Source: an uncultured Fibrobacter sp.
Lineage (GTDB): Bacteria > Fibrobacterota > Fibrobacteria > Fibrobacterales > Fibrobacteraceae
DNA: 64,000 bases
Reading direction: 5' to 3'
NCBI GenBank assembly: GCA_934699585.1
Contig: CAKUWY010000007.1
Location: 1 to 64,000 of the forward strand
Shown here: positions 43,392-52,480 of the stretch, piece by piece
Layout: every line of letters begins with the position of its first letter
Position numbering within the stretch: the first letter of the stretch is position 1
Notes under the pieces: generated by a model
Databases searched by the model: none
Told to the model about the DNA's origin: nothing
What the model saw: only the letters and a program-made list of their open reading frames with translations
Position numbers and translations under genes: made by a program

Positions 43392-43452
43392 CGGATCCCC
43401 GACCAGTTTATCACGGGCCTGGATCCTTCGCGCTATCGCGCTCTGGATGACA
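43392..43452. repeat. nested palindromic core with GGATGACA end
   Basis: It begins GGATCCCCGACCAG like the first core, but a complete smaller core (GGATCC, CGCG/CGCG hairpin, GGATGACA) follows. It looks as if one element landed in or replaced the end of another. CTTCTTGAAACC follows, as in the elements near 21 and 61 kb. Confidence 0.65.
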
Positions 43453-43469
43453 CTTCTTGAAACCAGCAA

Positions 43470-43532
43470 CCCTAAAACCTAGCCCCTAGATCCTAGCCCC
43501 TAGATCCTAGATCCTAAACTCTAACCTCTACA
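43470..43532. repeat. heptad array (CTA type), nine units, overlapping a stop codon
   Basis: There are nine consecutive 7-bp units (CCCTAAA, ACCTAGC, CCCTAGA and so on). The array runs into the EAL gene and encodes its last residues (VEVRV) and its TAG stop. Confidence 0.85.
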
Positions 43533-45484
43533 TCATAATGTTCACGCATATAAGCCAAAGCCTTTTCGGGAGCGAGAGGCTTGCTGAAGTAGTAACCCTG
43601 AATATAGCGGCAGCCTTCCCGTTTCAAGAACTGCAGCTGTTCTTCTGTCTCTACCCCTTCGGCAATCAGGTCCAGGTTCAAGGTGTTAGCAATGCTAATC
43701 ACCATCCGAGCAAAGGTGGCATCCTCTTCGTCGTCGGCGATGTGGTCGATAAAGGACTTATCCATCTTGAGGGTATGCACCGGATAGCGCTTGAGGTAAG
43801 AAAGGGAACTGTAACCCGTACCGAAATCGTCAATAGAAATCTGAAGACCCATGTTGGAAAGAGCTCGCATAATATCTATGGCCTTTTCCACTTCGCACAT
43901 GGCGGTGTATTCTGTAATTTCAAGCTTCAAGTTCTTGGGATTCAGGTGGGTTTCGGCAAGCACCCGTTTTACATCGTCCACCATGTTGTCCAGAGTGAAC
44001 TGCTTTGCGGAGAAGTTTACGGCCACGCGGATATCGGTAAAGCCCATATCTACCCATTTCTTGGTCTGCTCGCAAGCCATCCGCAGAATCTGGGCACCCA
44101 TAGGCACAATCAGGCCAGTCTCTTCGGCCAGAGGGATAAATTCTGCAGGGGATACAACCCCGTGCTCAGAATTATTCCAGCGGACAAGGGCCTCAAAACC
44201 GGACACCCTGTTTCCCTGCTCGATATCGACGATAGGCTGGTACACCAGCACGAATTCTTGGGCCTGTATGGCCCTGCGGATTTCGTACTCCAGCTTGTAC
44301 AGTTTCATGGCCTTTTCGCGGATTCCACCAGCAAAGAACTGGATACCGCCGTGATTTCCACCCTTCTTCAAGTCCCTGAGCACTGCCGTGGCGTTAGACA
44401 GCAAATCTTCTACGCAGTCCACGTCCTTGTTTACCACGACCGCCATAGACACGCTGATATAGAGTTCCCGACCGTCCAACTGGATAGGGGTTTTCACCTT
44501 GTTGTGGAGGCGCTTTACCGTAGGCATCAAATCATCATCGGAACCCTTGCCTTCAATATCGTGAAGCACCACCGCAAACACATCGGGACCAATGCGGGCC
44601 ACGCAATCGTTGTTCCTGCAAGTGGAACGGATACGGTCAGAGACAATCTTCAAAACATTGTCGCCAAAGTTCATGGAATAGGATTCATTAATAGCGCCAA
44701 AACTATCGATATCCAGAAGCACCACCGCAAAGGTGTAATCCGGCTTCTGGGCCGCCATATCTACATCTACCTTCAGCTTTTCCAAGAAGAACTTACGGTT
44801 ATAGACACCGGTAAGGGCATCACGATAGGCGTAGAATTGACGGTTGCTTTCTTCCTGTTCCTGAACACTTGTAATGGACCCGATAACGCGGATGGGCCTT
44901 CCTTCCTCGTTACATTGGGGGCGTCCCGAAATCATAATTTCAGAGCTGCCGTCCTTGGGAACATTCAAGAGGCGCAGCTTCGCCGAAAATGGCGAGTTCT
45001 CCTCTAACGAAAAAGAGAATTTTTCCTTGAAGGCCGTCCAGTCACTTTCCAGGACGGCATTCTTGAGGGTATCAAAAGAATCTACAATGCTGGATGGCTG
45101 AATGTTCAAGAATTTCGCCACCCTGTTAGACCAATATGCCTTTCCCGTAGGCACGTCGAAAGTCCAGAAACCATCGGAGGACACGTCCACCAGCATTTGG
45201 AACAGTTCATCCTTTTCGGAAAGGTCCTTCTGGTAATCACGGGCGGGAGCCTGTTCCACCTTCTCGGGAATCACCACATCGTTACGAATCTTTTTTCTGT
45301 TGCCCTGAACAGGAAACTTGTAAAAGAGAGCCACGTACGCAAGAAAGAAAATTGCAAAGAAATAGGGAATAAACCCCATAGGTTTTTCAGACAAATGAAC
45401 AATGTCGGGAATAAACGCGGTAAACAGGAAACACGCAAATAAAAGCGCAAATCGCAAAACCGAATGTTCGTCAAACAATCTCAT
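43514..45484 (-). CDS. membrane PAS-GGDEF-EAL protein (likely c-di-GMP phosphodiesterase)
   Basis: The 656-residue protein (start Met at 45484, MRLFDEHSV) has two N-terminal membrane helices, a PAS domain (about 85-200), a GGDEF-fold domain (about 225-385) and an EAL domain (about 400-650). The GGDEF signature is degenerate (IGPDVF instead of GGDEF), so cyclase activity is unlikely. The EAL domain keeps EALVRW, LEITE, DDFGTGYSSL and AEGVET. It probably hydrolyses c-di-GMP in response to a PAS-sensed signal. A start 23 codons upstream would put the palindrome at 45555-45573 next to its start codon and is rejected. Confidence 0.88.
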   Translation of the reverse strand: MRLFDEHSVLRFALLFACFLFTAFIPDIVHLSEKPMGFIPYFFAIFFLAYVALFYKFPVQGNRKKIRNDVVIPEKVEQAPARDYQKDLSEKDELFQMLVDVSSDGFWTFDVPTGKAYWSNRVAKFLNIQPSSIVDSFDTLKNAVLESDWTAFKEKFSFSLEENSPFSAKLRLLNVPKDGSSEIMISGRPQCNEEGRPIRVIGSITSVQEQEESNRQFYAYRDALTGVYNRKFFLEKLKVDVDMAAQKPDYTFAVVLLDIDSFGAINESYSMNFGDNVLKIVSDRIRSTCRNNDCVARIGPDVFAVVLHDIEGKGSDDDLMPTVKRLHNKVKTPIQLDGRELYISVSMAVVVNKDVDCVEDLLSNATAVLRDLKKGGNHGGIQFFAGGIREKAMKLYKLEYEIRRAIQAQEFVLVYQPIVDIEQGNRVSGFEALVRWNNSEHGVVSPAEFIPLAEETGLIVPMGAQILRMACEQTKKWVDMGFTDIRVAVNFSAKQFTLDNMVDDVKRVLAETHLNPKNLKLEITEYTAMCEVEKAIDIMRALSNMGLQISIDDFGTGYSSLSYLKRYPVHTLKMDKSFIDHIADDEEDATFARMVISIANTLNLDLIAEGVETEEQLQFLKREGCRYIQGYYFSKPLAPEKALAYMREHYDVEVRV

Positions 45485-45554
45485 ATTATCCCTAATAGGG
45501 TGAATATAACTTAAAACAACGGTTATCAGGGAGTTCCCTGCAGTCCAAATCAAA

Positions 45555-45573
45555 CTATTCCAAGTTGGAATAA
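45555..45573. promoter_or_regulatory. 19-bp palindrome, candidate operator
   Basis: CTATTCCAAGTTGGAATAA lies 71 bp upstream of the EAL gene start. It differs from the palindrome at the OmpA gene promoter (17789-17807) only at the two central bases. The EAL gene also has TATATT closer to its start, so this site would lie upstream of the promoter. Confidence 0.5.
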
Positions 45574-45579
45574 TCGCCG

Positions 45580-45909
45580 TTATTTCCGCTCTTCTAGCCT
45601 AGAATAAAGGCTGTAGAGCTTTTGGACTCCATTTTCAAGCCCATAATAGTGCTTGATGTAAGGAATAAGTAAGGTTAAGAACAGAATGTCCAGAATCAGA
45701 ACTAGGATTTCCGGCATAACCACGAAAAAAAGAAACCCGCCTACCGTGAGCAGGGCAAAGAGGATCATGACCAGTTCGTGGACCAGTCTTTCGTGCTGGA
45801 AAAATCCGATATGGGTTCGAACCGAGAGCAACTCATCGCGCGAAAGGGGCGTACCCAAGGCAATACGCTGCTCCAGACTGCAGGCGTAATTTTCAAGTTC
45901 CTTCAACAT
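45580..45909 (-). CDS. small membrane protein of unknown function
   Basis: The 109-residue protein (MLKELENYACSLEQRI...) has a helical N-terminal half and two adjacent membrane helices (about 45-67 and 70-90), ending in a charged tail. No family recognised. ATG at 45909 is chosen; a TTG nine codons upstream is possible and neither has a convincing ribosome site. It lies upstream of the EAL gene on the same strand. Confidence 0.55.
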   Translation of the reverse strand: MLKELENYACSLEQRIALGTPLSRDELLSVRTHIGFFQHERLVHELVMILFALLTVGGFLFFVVMPEILVLILDILFLTLLIPYIKHYYGLENGVQKLYSLYSRLEERK

Positions 45910-45978
45910 GTCCTTCAATATATAGATTTTTTTCAAAAAAAATGAGCATTTCGACCATAAGAATATTATTTTCAGTAT

Positions 45979-47760
45979 ATGGAGTCCCTAAAATTCAATT
46001 CACTCCCCGAATTGTTCTTCGCCACCTGTCATCGAGAGGATTTTGACGGCTGGTACCAGCGACAAAACGGGACATGGACTCTTTTTACAAGAGAAAACCT
46101 GGAACGAGACACCCAGGCCGTAGCCCTTGCGCTCCATAATCGGGGCGTTAACGACGGAGAAAGCATCGGGATTATCGCCGGGAGTTCTCCCTACTGGTTT
46201 ATGGCAGACATAGCCACCCAAATAAACCACGCCCGGGTAGTCCCCCTATTCCCCAACATTTCGTCGGAAAATTTCGTTTTCCAGTGCGAAGACTCCCTTG
46301 TCCGAATTCTGGTCATAAACAACTTGAACGACCTGGATGCGCCCCTGAGAGAAAACCTATCTAAATTTGCCTCGATTATCTGCATCGACTCCGCCTCGCC
46401 TCTCCCAGAAAACGGAACATACTGGGACGACCTTTTGACCGAAGGCTACGGACTGATGCAAGAAACGGACAACACAATCTGGCTGCAGCACCAAATTCAG
46501 AGCATACGGCCAGACGACCTTTTCAGCATCATCTATACCAGCGGCTCCACCGGCAGACCCAAAGGGGCAGAACTCACCCACCGGAACATGCTCTCCCAAA
46601 TCCAGAGCATCCTGGACCTCTATACCATAGATCCAGAAAAAGACCGGTGCCTTACCATGCTGCCCGTAGCCCATGTATTCGAGCGGATGGCTGTGTATTT
46701 TTACATTCTGAATGGCGCCACCATCTATTTTGCCGATTCCCCAAAGAATGCGGCCAAAATCATGACAGAAGTCAAGCCCTCCGTAATGATTGTGGTCCCC
46801 CGCATTCTCGAGCGACTTTACGAGAGCATGACCGCAGCGGCAGACAAGGCGAGAGGGCCTAAACGGCTCCTTATCAAGAACGCCATCAAGCTGGCCAAGC
46901 TGAACGATCCCACCAAAAAACGCAGCCACGGCATGAGGTTTTTCGACAAGTTGGTCTATTCCAAGATGCGTGCTGCCATCGGCGGAAATTTCAGGATAAT
47001 CGTTTCCGGCAGTTGCGCCCTGAACAAGAGCATTTTGCGTTTTTTACTGAACATCGGACTTCCGGTTTACGAGGGCTACGGCCTTACAGAATGTTCCCCC
47101 GTAGTCAGCGCCAACTGCGACCACGCCCTTGCCCTAGGCAGCGTGGGCAAGCCCCTAAAGCACCTGCAGGTAAAGATTGGCGAAAACAACGAAGTCATGG
47201 TAAAGGGCGACAGCGTATTTGCAGGCTACCACAACATGCCGGAACTCAACGCCGAAATCTTTACCGAAGACGGATTTTTCAAGACGGGAGACCAGGGAAG
47301 CATCGACGAAAACGGTTTTCTTTCCCTTACGGGCCGCATCAAGGAACTCCTAAAGACCAGCACCGGCAAATACGTAAGCCCCAACCCCATCGAACTGGAA
47401 ATCAGCCGTCACCCCCTGGTGGAGCAGGCCCTGGTCATTGCCAACGACCGCAAGTTCGCCTCCGCACTTATCTGGGTCAACCCCGAAGGGGCTAGGCGCC
47501 TGCTTCGAATTTCCAAGGACGATTTTCGCATGGACCTTGCGCTGAAATCCCTCAGAGTCCGTGAATCTATCCTCCGGCACATCACCCGCATCAACCGTAA
47601 GTTGAACCACTGGGAAAAAATCTGCCGGTGGAGCCTCATCGGGGACGAACTTACCATAGAATCCGGTCTGCTTACCCCCACCCTAAAAATTCGCCGAAAA
47701 ATTGCCGAAGAAAGCTACGCCGACAAGATTGAAGGGATGTATTCGACACCCATCTCCTAG
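45979..47760 (+). CDS. AMP-dependent acyl-CoA synthetase (long-chain fatty-acid-CoA ligase type)
   Basis: The 593-residue adenylate-forming enzyme has the P-loop IIYTSGSTGRPKGAELTHRN (about residues 178-197), the adenylate motif YEGYGLTECSPV and the C-terminal hinge FFKTGDQGSIDENGFLSLTGRIKELLKTSTGK. It activates fatty acids with ATP and CoA; the length and motifs resemble FadD/FACL proteins. The start has no visible ribosome site. Its TAG stop is the first unit of a CTA-type heptad array. Confidence 0.88.
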   Translation: MESLKFNSLPELFFATCHREDFDGWYQRQNGTWTLFTRENLERDTQAVALALHNRGVNDGESIGIIAGSSPYWFMADIATQINHARVVPLFPNISSENFVFQCEDSLVRILVINNLNDLDAPLRENLSKFASIICIDSASPLPENGTYWDDLLTEGYGLMQETDNTIWLQHQIQSIRPDDLFSIIYTSGSTGRPKGAELTHRNMLSQIQSILDLYTIDPEKDRCLTMLPVAHVFERMAVYFYILNGATIYFADSPKNAAKIMTEVKPSVMIVVPRILERLYESMTAAADKARGPKRLLIKNAIKLAKLNDPTKKRSHGMRFFDKLVYSKMRAAIGGNFRIIVSGSCALNKSILRFLLNIGLPVYEGYGLTECSPVVSANCDHALALGSVGKPLKHLQVKIGENNEVMVKGDSVFAGYHNMPELNAEIFTEDGFFKTGDQGSIDENGFLSLTGRIKELLKTSTGKYVSPNPIELEISRHPLVEQALVIANDRKFASALIWVNPEGARRLLRISKDDFRMDLALKSLRVRESILRHITRINRKLNHWEKICRWSLIGDELTIESGLLTPTLKIRRKIAEESYADKIEGMYSTPIS

Positions 47761-47784
47761 ATTCTACCCCCTATCCCCTATTTT
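47757..47784. repeat. heptad array (CTA type) containing a stop codon
   Basis: Four 7-bp units (CTAGATT, CTACCCC, CTATCCC, CTATTTT) include the acyl-CoA synthetase TAG. Confidence 0.7.
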
Positions 47785-47821
47785 TATTTATATTACAGTT
47801 ATTCAAACAAAGAGGATTACC

Positions 47822-48322
47822 ATGAAAACAAAAATCTTTACACTCCTGGCCGCATCCACCTTGGCCTTCTTCACGGCCTGTAGCGACGATAGCGGAAGCA
47901 AGTCCATTGCCGAAATTTGCGCCGACGGATTGTCCGAAGACTGCCTTGTCGGCACGTGGACACTGAAGTCTATTAGTCAAAAAAGCGACAAGAGCGTTGT
48001 CATTACCGACTTTTCTTCAGCTCCTGGAAAAATGGAATTCCGTGAAGACGGAATCTACCGCTACACACGATCCGCTATGGGAAGTTGCGGTGGTGCTGAC
48101 GAAGGCGAATGGAGCATCTCCGAAGATGGCAAAAACCTAACATTCTTCGAAAACAAGCAGGGAGACTGCATTGAATTCCAGAAGAAATATGTCGTAACAC
48201 CTTCTATCGAAGTCGTCGGCGAAACCGTCACCTTGAGCCTCAACAAGGTCGTTTTCCAGCAAGACGAAAGCGAAGGCTTAGATGCCGGCAACGACACCGA
48301 GGTGTTCGTCCGCACAGAATAA
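47822..48322 (+). CDS. small lipoprotein, lipocalin-like
   Basis: The 166-residue protein has a lipoprotein signal (MKTKIFTLLAASTLAFFTACSDD, Cys20). A mature part begins CADGLSEDCLVGTWTLKSI and is beta-rich, resembling lipocalin-like domains that start with a GTW motif. The start at 47822 is supported by AGAGGA and by the lipobox; the longer frame has no signal. TATATT lies at 47789-47794, so it has its own promoter downstream of the heptad array. Confidence 0.75.
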   Translation: MKTKIFTLLAASTLAFFTACSDDSGSKSIAEICADGLSEDCLVGTWTLKSISQKSDKSVVITDFSSAPGKMEFREDGIYRYTRSAMGSCGGADEGEWSISEDGKNLTFFENKQGDCIEFQKKYVVTPSIEVVGETVTLSLNKVVFQQDESEGLDAGNDTEVFVRTE

Positions 48323-48342
48323 GCACTCTATTTTATGGATAC

Positions 48343-48375
48343 AAGAGTCTCGCAGTCATGCGGGACTCTTTTTGT
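48343..48375 (+). terminator. intrinsic terminator of the lipoprotein gene
   Basis: AAGAGTCTCGCA pairs with TGCGGGACTCTT around GTCA and is followed by a T-run. It converges on the transglutaminase gene end. Confidence 0.85.
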
Positions 48376-50304
48376 TTACCGCCAGCGATGCTTTTCGTAT
48401 TCGCGGAGAGATTCCAGCGCACTTAGGGTATCTCCACTGCCCGTCACCTGCGGTTCGATGCGGGCAAGGAACGCCCCCACCGTCTCCCCCGGCATGCGGA
48501 CAAAACCTTGACGTTTCAAGATTTTCTCTGTTCGATCAAGGGTGCGGGCCCATTTTTGTGTGCGCAGGTCAGGTTTTATCAGTACCTTTCCTTTTCGCCG
48601 TTTAAGCAGGGCGCGAGCAAGTATTGCAAACAAAAGCAAAAAGGGAATTCCGTAAACCAAGGGATTGTCCAAAAGCCCTTGGGTAGTAACTTGCCAGTCA
48701 TCCACCACACGACGCCACTCCCCTTCTTTTAGCAGGTGGAAAATACGGGCAAAGCGCCCGCGCACACCCTCCCACCAGGACTGCCAGCCGGAAGTTCTTG
48801 CAAATAGCCCCGACCTCATTGGTGGCGTGGGGTCAAAAGAATACCATCGGCCATTCCAGAGAACCTCTACCCAAGCGTGACTGTGGTGCCTGCGGAACAC
48901 CACATAGTCCCGACCCTCTATCCTTTCCGGATGGGCAAAGCCCGTCACGTAGCGGGCTTGAATTCCCTGGTGCCGCAAGAGCAGCACCGAAAGGGTGGCG
49001 TAGTATTCGCAAAAGCCTTCCTTGGCATTCCAGAAAGCCCGGAGCGGTTCCCTCGTGTTTCTATGGACACCGGGAACAACCAACGAGTACTTGAAGTTCT
49101 GGACAAAATAATCCCGTATGGCCGTCAGGACCATCCGTTCATAAGAGCCATCTAACAAAGAATCCTGCAGAGAATCCCTTTGGGGCAAGTTCATTGCCTT
49201 GGCGACAGAATCCACAAAGGCGACATGGGACTTTCCCATTTGCAAGTAAACAGAATCGCCCTCGTCAAAAGCAGTTTGCCGCGAAGTGACCTCATCGGAA
49301 TCGCCTACAAAATAATACCAGTCCCCATGAGTCCCGTTAACGCCAGCAAAAATTCCCGTTTTGTAGAAATCCAGGGAATCCGCATTCTTGGCGGCAACAC
49401 CCAACGCATTAAAGGGGGCGAAAAGAAAACCGAAGTTGTCCAGGGCGGACTGCACCCAAACGGTGCGCACAGTTTCTCGCCTGGTGGCAGAATCTACAAG
49501 TTCAAAGACCGGATAGTCGATGCGGTAATAAGCCGGATAGAGTTTCTGTTCAGGCTTTGCAGGGAGTTTCCAGATGTTGCCCAGGTATTTTTCATAGACG
49601 GCGGCCCGCAGGTATTCGGGAGCATCCCTGTCCCACACCCGCAAAATCACCTGACGGTTATACCTGGAACTGTAATTGTTGGAGAAAGATCCCAAGGACA
49701 CCACAGGGTCAAAGCCCATGACCCGATTCCGCTCCATGTAATCCCTGGCCCAGCGACCGTCGTAACTCCGGTGGCTTTTCCAGTATTGCCAACCGCCAAA
49801 AGAAGTAAACCCGAAGAAGGCAATCAGCAGCAGGAACAGCCCGTACTTGTACCAGGCCGTCTTTGTGCGCCTGTAGGCAAGGATAGCAAGCAATATGCCC
49901 ACCGCTCCCAAGATGCCTCCGGTGCGCCCCGCCTGGAACATTCCCAAGAGCAAAGCCGCCACGCCGTCAAAGATGACAAAGGCTTCGAAACCGCCCCGCC
50001 CAAGACTCCGTTTCTGGAGCCACGCCAGAGTCAGCAGGTACCAAGCCGGAATAAACACCACGTAGGGCGAAATTCCGTTTTCCACCTCGGGAGTCACCAC
50101 CCACCACAGGGCAAATGGAATGATAGCCCCGTAGGCAAAGCGCTTCTTGTACAGGGGCGTAGGCTTTTCCAGCCTCCAGTGAAGGTAAAAGAATCCCAAG
50201 GCAAAAACGACTCCAAGCGGGAGCATCTCGCTGGAGATTCCCAGATTCACGGACGCAAGCACCAGGAACAGCGTCTTGAATATTTCCCTCAGGGATTTTC
50301 TCAT
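48376..50304 (-). CDS. transglutaminase-like membrane protein (TgpA/DUF3488-type)
   Basis: The 642-residue protein has about six N-terminal membrane helices (to about 190). A periplasmic transglutaminase-like domain has its Cys in EGFCEYYATLSVLLLR and its His-Asp in HSHAWVEVLW...FDPTPP. A last membrane helix near 550 and a cytoplasmic tail complete it. With DUF58 and MoxR genes it forms the common MoxR-DUF58-TgpA cluster thought to act on envelope proteins. Its ATG overlaps the DUF58 stop (ATGA). Confidence 0.85.
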   Translation of the reverse strand: MRKSLREIFKTLFLVLASVNLGISSEMLPLGVVFALGFFYLHWRLEKPTPLYKKRFAYGAIIPFALWWVVTPEVENGISPYVVFIPAWYLLTLAWLQKRSLGRGGFEAFVIFDGVAALLLGMFQAGRTGGILGAVGILLAILAYRRTKTAWYKYGLFLLLIAFFGFTSFGGWQYWKSHRSYDGRWARDYMERNRVMGFDPVVSLGSFSNNYSSRYNRQVILRVWDRDAPEYLRAAVYEKYLGNIWKLPAKPEQKLYPAYYRIDYPVFELVDSATRRETVRTVWVQSALDNFGFLFAPFNALGVAAKNADSLDFYKTGIFAGVNGTHGDWYYFVGDSDEVTSRQTAFDEGDSVYLQMGKSHVAFVDSVAKAMNLPQRDSLQDSLLDGSYERMVLTAIRDYFVQNFKYSLVVPGVHRNTREPLRAFWNAKEGFCEYYATLSVLLLRHQGIQARYVTGFAHPERIEGRDYVVFRRHHSHAWVEVLWNGRWYSFDPTPPMRSGLFARTSGWQSWWEGVRGRFARIFHLLKEGEWRRVVDDWQVTTQGLLDNPLVYGIPFLLLFAILARALLKRRKGKVLIKPDLRTQKWARTLDRTEKILKRQGFVRMPGETVGAFLARIEPQVTGSGDTLSALESLREYEKHRWR

Positions 50305-51533
50305 GGGAGCAAATCCTCCTGCCTAGTCAGGGAAATTTTATCCTTCAAGAGGGAGCTGTGGACCATCAGGGTGTCATCGCCTGCTGCCATCGGGACTTTT
50401 CCACCACAGACAAGGACCTGCTTGTGGACCAGCGGGTTTTCTTCCCGATGGAGCCCGAGACGCAGCACCGGCCCCATGGGCCTTGCCGCCGGAGACCATA
50501 CGCCCTCTGTTGCAGGCCCGCTCTTTTTGAAAGGGCTTGCCGCCGGAATCCGGGCGAGGGCGGCAAAAAGGCTGTCGCCACCGTCGCCTGCATTCAGGGA
50601 TATTTCTTCGTCGTTTATGAAGAACCGTCCGAGAATTCCACGTTCCATGAACCAGACGCCCACTCCTGCCGCAAGGCGTATAAGATCCTCTTGCAGGGAT
50701 CGTTCCTGCAGGGTGTTTCCTCGCACATCCAGCACCATCACGATTCCGGCCCCACGTTCAGCCTCAAATTCCTTGGTAAAGGGCCTTCCGTAGCGGGCAA
50801 AGGCCTTGTGGTGCAAATCCCGCAAGGCATCCCCTTCCTGGTATTCCCGCACTCCCGAAAAATCCAACCCGCGGGCAAAACCGCTGGTCAGCAGAGGCGC
50901 AAAGACCATACCGCTGCTGCCCCAGGTCAAAAAATCGAAGGCCGATATTTTCACGGGCTTCGGGTAAACCAGAAGTTCCGCGGATCCCGCCTTGGCGCTG
51001 TACCGCAACATGCCCATGATTTCGGGAATCAAGAGGGAAACCTTCCCCACCGTATAGGCGCCACGCTTCTTGGTTCTGACCTTGCACTGGAGCATTACCG
51101 ATTCGCCCTGATTCACAAGCACATAGGGCGATTCTTCGCTTGCAAGACTGGCATCCATGCGGAAACAGGAAAGGGATACTGCATCGATTCGGTTTCTTGC
51201 TGTCACCTGCACCTGGACCGTGGCCGTTTCGCCTTCCGCAACAGGAGAAACTTCTATAGCCCCCGCATCAAAGCGGTTCTTCCGGCAGGTCATAAAGAGG
51301 GAGGGGAACAACGCCAGGAACAACAGAAAATCCAAGCCGCAGAAAATCCAGGCGGCCCAGAAGCCGGGCACGAGTCCTGCCACCATAGAGAAAAACATCA
51401 GCGCAAAGGCGCTGTGACCGGCGGGCATAAAATACTCCTGCCAGATAAAGTAAAGCCGCATGAGAAGCCCCGTCCTCTTGGGAGTCCGGGGGTACGCCTC
51501 CAGCAGCCACTTTATGGAAGGAACCTTCGACAT
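50301..51533 (-). CDS. DUF58-domain membrane protein
   Basis: The 410-residue protein has two membrane helices (about 38-80), a beta-rich middle, and the DUF58 core FSGVREYQEGDALRDLHHKA (about residues 220-239) followed by a vWA-like VMVLDVRGN. It accompanies MoxR ATPases as substrate or adaptor. It starts 11 bp after the moxR stop and ends overlapping the transglutaminase gene. Confidence 0.85.
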   Translation of the reverse strand: MSKVPSIKWLLEAYPRTPKRTGLLMRLYFIWQEYFMPAGHSAFALMFFSMVAGLVPGFWAAWIFCGLDFLLFLALFPSLFMTCRKNRFDAGAIEVSPVAEGETATVQVQVTARNRIDAVSLSCFRMDASLASEESPYVLVNQGESVMLQCKVRTKKRGAYTVGKVSLLIPEIMGMLRYSAKAGSAELLVYPKPVKISAFDFLTWGSSGMVFAPLLTSGFARGLDFSGVREYQEGDALRDLHHKAFARYGRPFTKEFEAERGAGIVMVLDVRGNTLQERSLQEDLIRLAAGVGVWFMERGILGRFFINDEEISLNAGDGGDSLFAALARIPAASPFKKSGPATEGVWSPAARPMGPVLRLGLHREENPLVHKQVLVCGGKVPMAAGDDTLMVHSSLLKDKISLTRQEDLLP

Positions 51534-51544
51534 GTTCCCCGCTT

Positions 51545-52459
51545 CTACTTAGGGATTTTCACCTGGGTGCGGATAGATTCCAGAATGTTTTTCACCGTAG
51601 AGGCGTTTCCGTCTTTCGCAAAGACACGGTGCTCCATCACCGCAGAATACACCCGCTGGATGTCGTCGGGATTCACAAAGTCCCGGCCCTGGATGTAGGC
51701 AGATGCCTGGGCCATCTTGATGAGGTTGATTCCTGCGCGGGGGCTTGCGGCCAGGCGTACGGCTGGGTTTTCTCGGGTGGCCTGGACCAGCGACACCACG
51801 TACCTTTCCAGGGATTCGTCCACATGGATCTTGCGGACGGCATCTCTCGCCTTCAGGATTTCTTCGGGCGTGGTGACGGCGGCAAGCGTGTCCAGGGGTT
51901 TACCTTCCCGGTGGCTCCGCAAAATCTGCAGTTCCGTTTCCGTAGAGGGGTAGCCCAGCGAAAGCCGGATCAGGAACCGGTCCATCTGGGCCTCGGGCAG
52001 GGGGAAAACCCCGTGGAATTCCACCGGGTTTTCCGTAGCAAGCACCATGAACAGCTTAGGCAGTGCGTGCCGTTCCCCTTCCAGGGAAACCTGACGCTCT
52101 TCCATGGCCTCCAGCAGGGAACTCTGGGTGCGGGGCGAGGCGCGGTTAATCTCGTCGGCCAAAAGAATCTGGGTAAACACAGGACCTTTCCGGATTTCAA
52201 AGTCCCCGGTGTTCATGCGGAACACCGCCCCGCCGGTCACATCGGCAGGCAGCAGGTCCGGCGTGAACTGGATGCGGGCAAAGTCCGCCCCGATAGCTAC
52301 CGCCAGGGCCTTCGCCAAAGTGGTCTTGCCTGTTCCAGGCACATCTTCTACCAGCACATGACCGTCGGCCAGCAGGGCCATGACCAGCATTTCTACGGAC
52401 TCCCGCTTGCCAAGCAACACGGAGTCCAGGGCGTTCAAAAGTTTTTCAATCATGTTCAC
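51545..52459 (-). CDS. MoxR-family AAA+ ATPase
   Basis: The 304-residue protein has Walker A EDVPGTGKTTLAKAL (about residues 37-51), Walker B ILLADEINRASP and sensor 1 VLATENPVE, all typical of MoxR. It acts as a chaperone-like ATPase for DUF58/vWA partners encoded next to it. TATATT is 5-10 bp upstream of the ATG on the minus strand, very close, so the true promoter is not clear. Confidence 0.92.
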   Translation of the reverse strand: MNMIEKLLNALDSVLLGKRESVEMLVMALLADGHVLVEDVPGTGKTTLAKALAVAIGADFARIQFTPDLLPADVTGGAVFRMNTGDFEIRKGPVFTQILLADEINRASPRTQSSLLEAMEERQVSLEGERHALPKLFMVLATENPVEFHGVFPLPEAQMDRFLIRLSLGYPSTETELQILRSHREGKPLDTLAAVTTPEEILKARDAVRKIHVDESLERYVVSLVQATRENPAVRLAASPRAGINLIKMAQASAYIQGRDFVNPDDIQRVYSAVMEHRVFAKDGNASTVKNILESIRTQVKIPK

Positions 52460-52480
52460 AATATAACAAGGTTTTGGATG

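Larger units (their letters stand above)
43142..43513. other. repeat-filled gap between cobA-hemD and the EAL gene
   Basis: The 372 bp hold no gene. From left to right they contain a terminator-like hairpin, a CTA-type heptad array, a palindromic core, a short TGTG-type array, a second CTA-type array, a second core, and a third CTA-type array running into the EAL gene stop. ACACGTCAAGCGGATCCCCG occurs before both cores, so part of the region is a tandem duplication. Confidence 0.8.
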
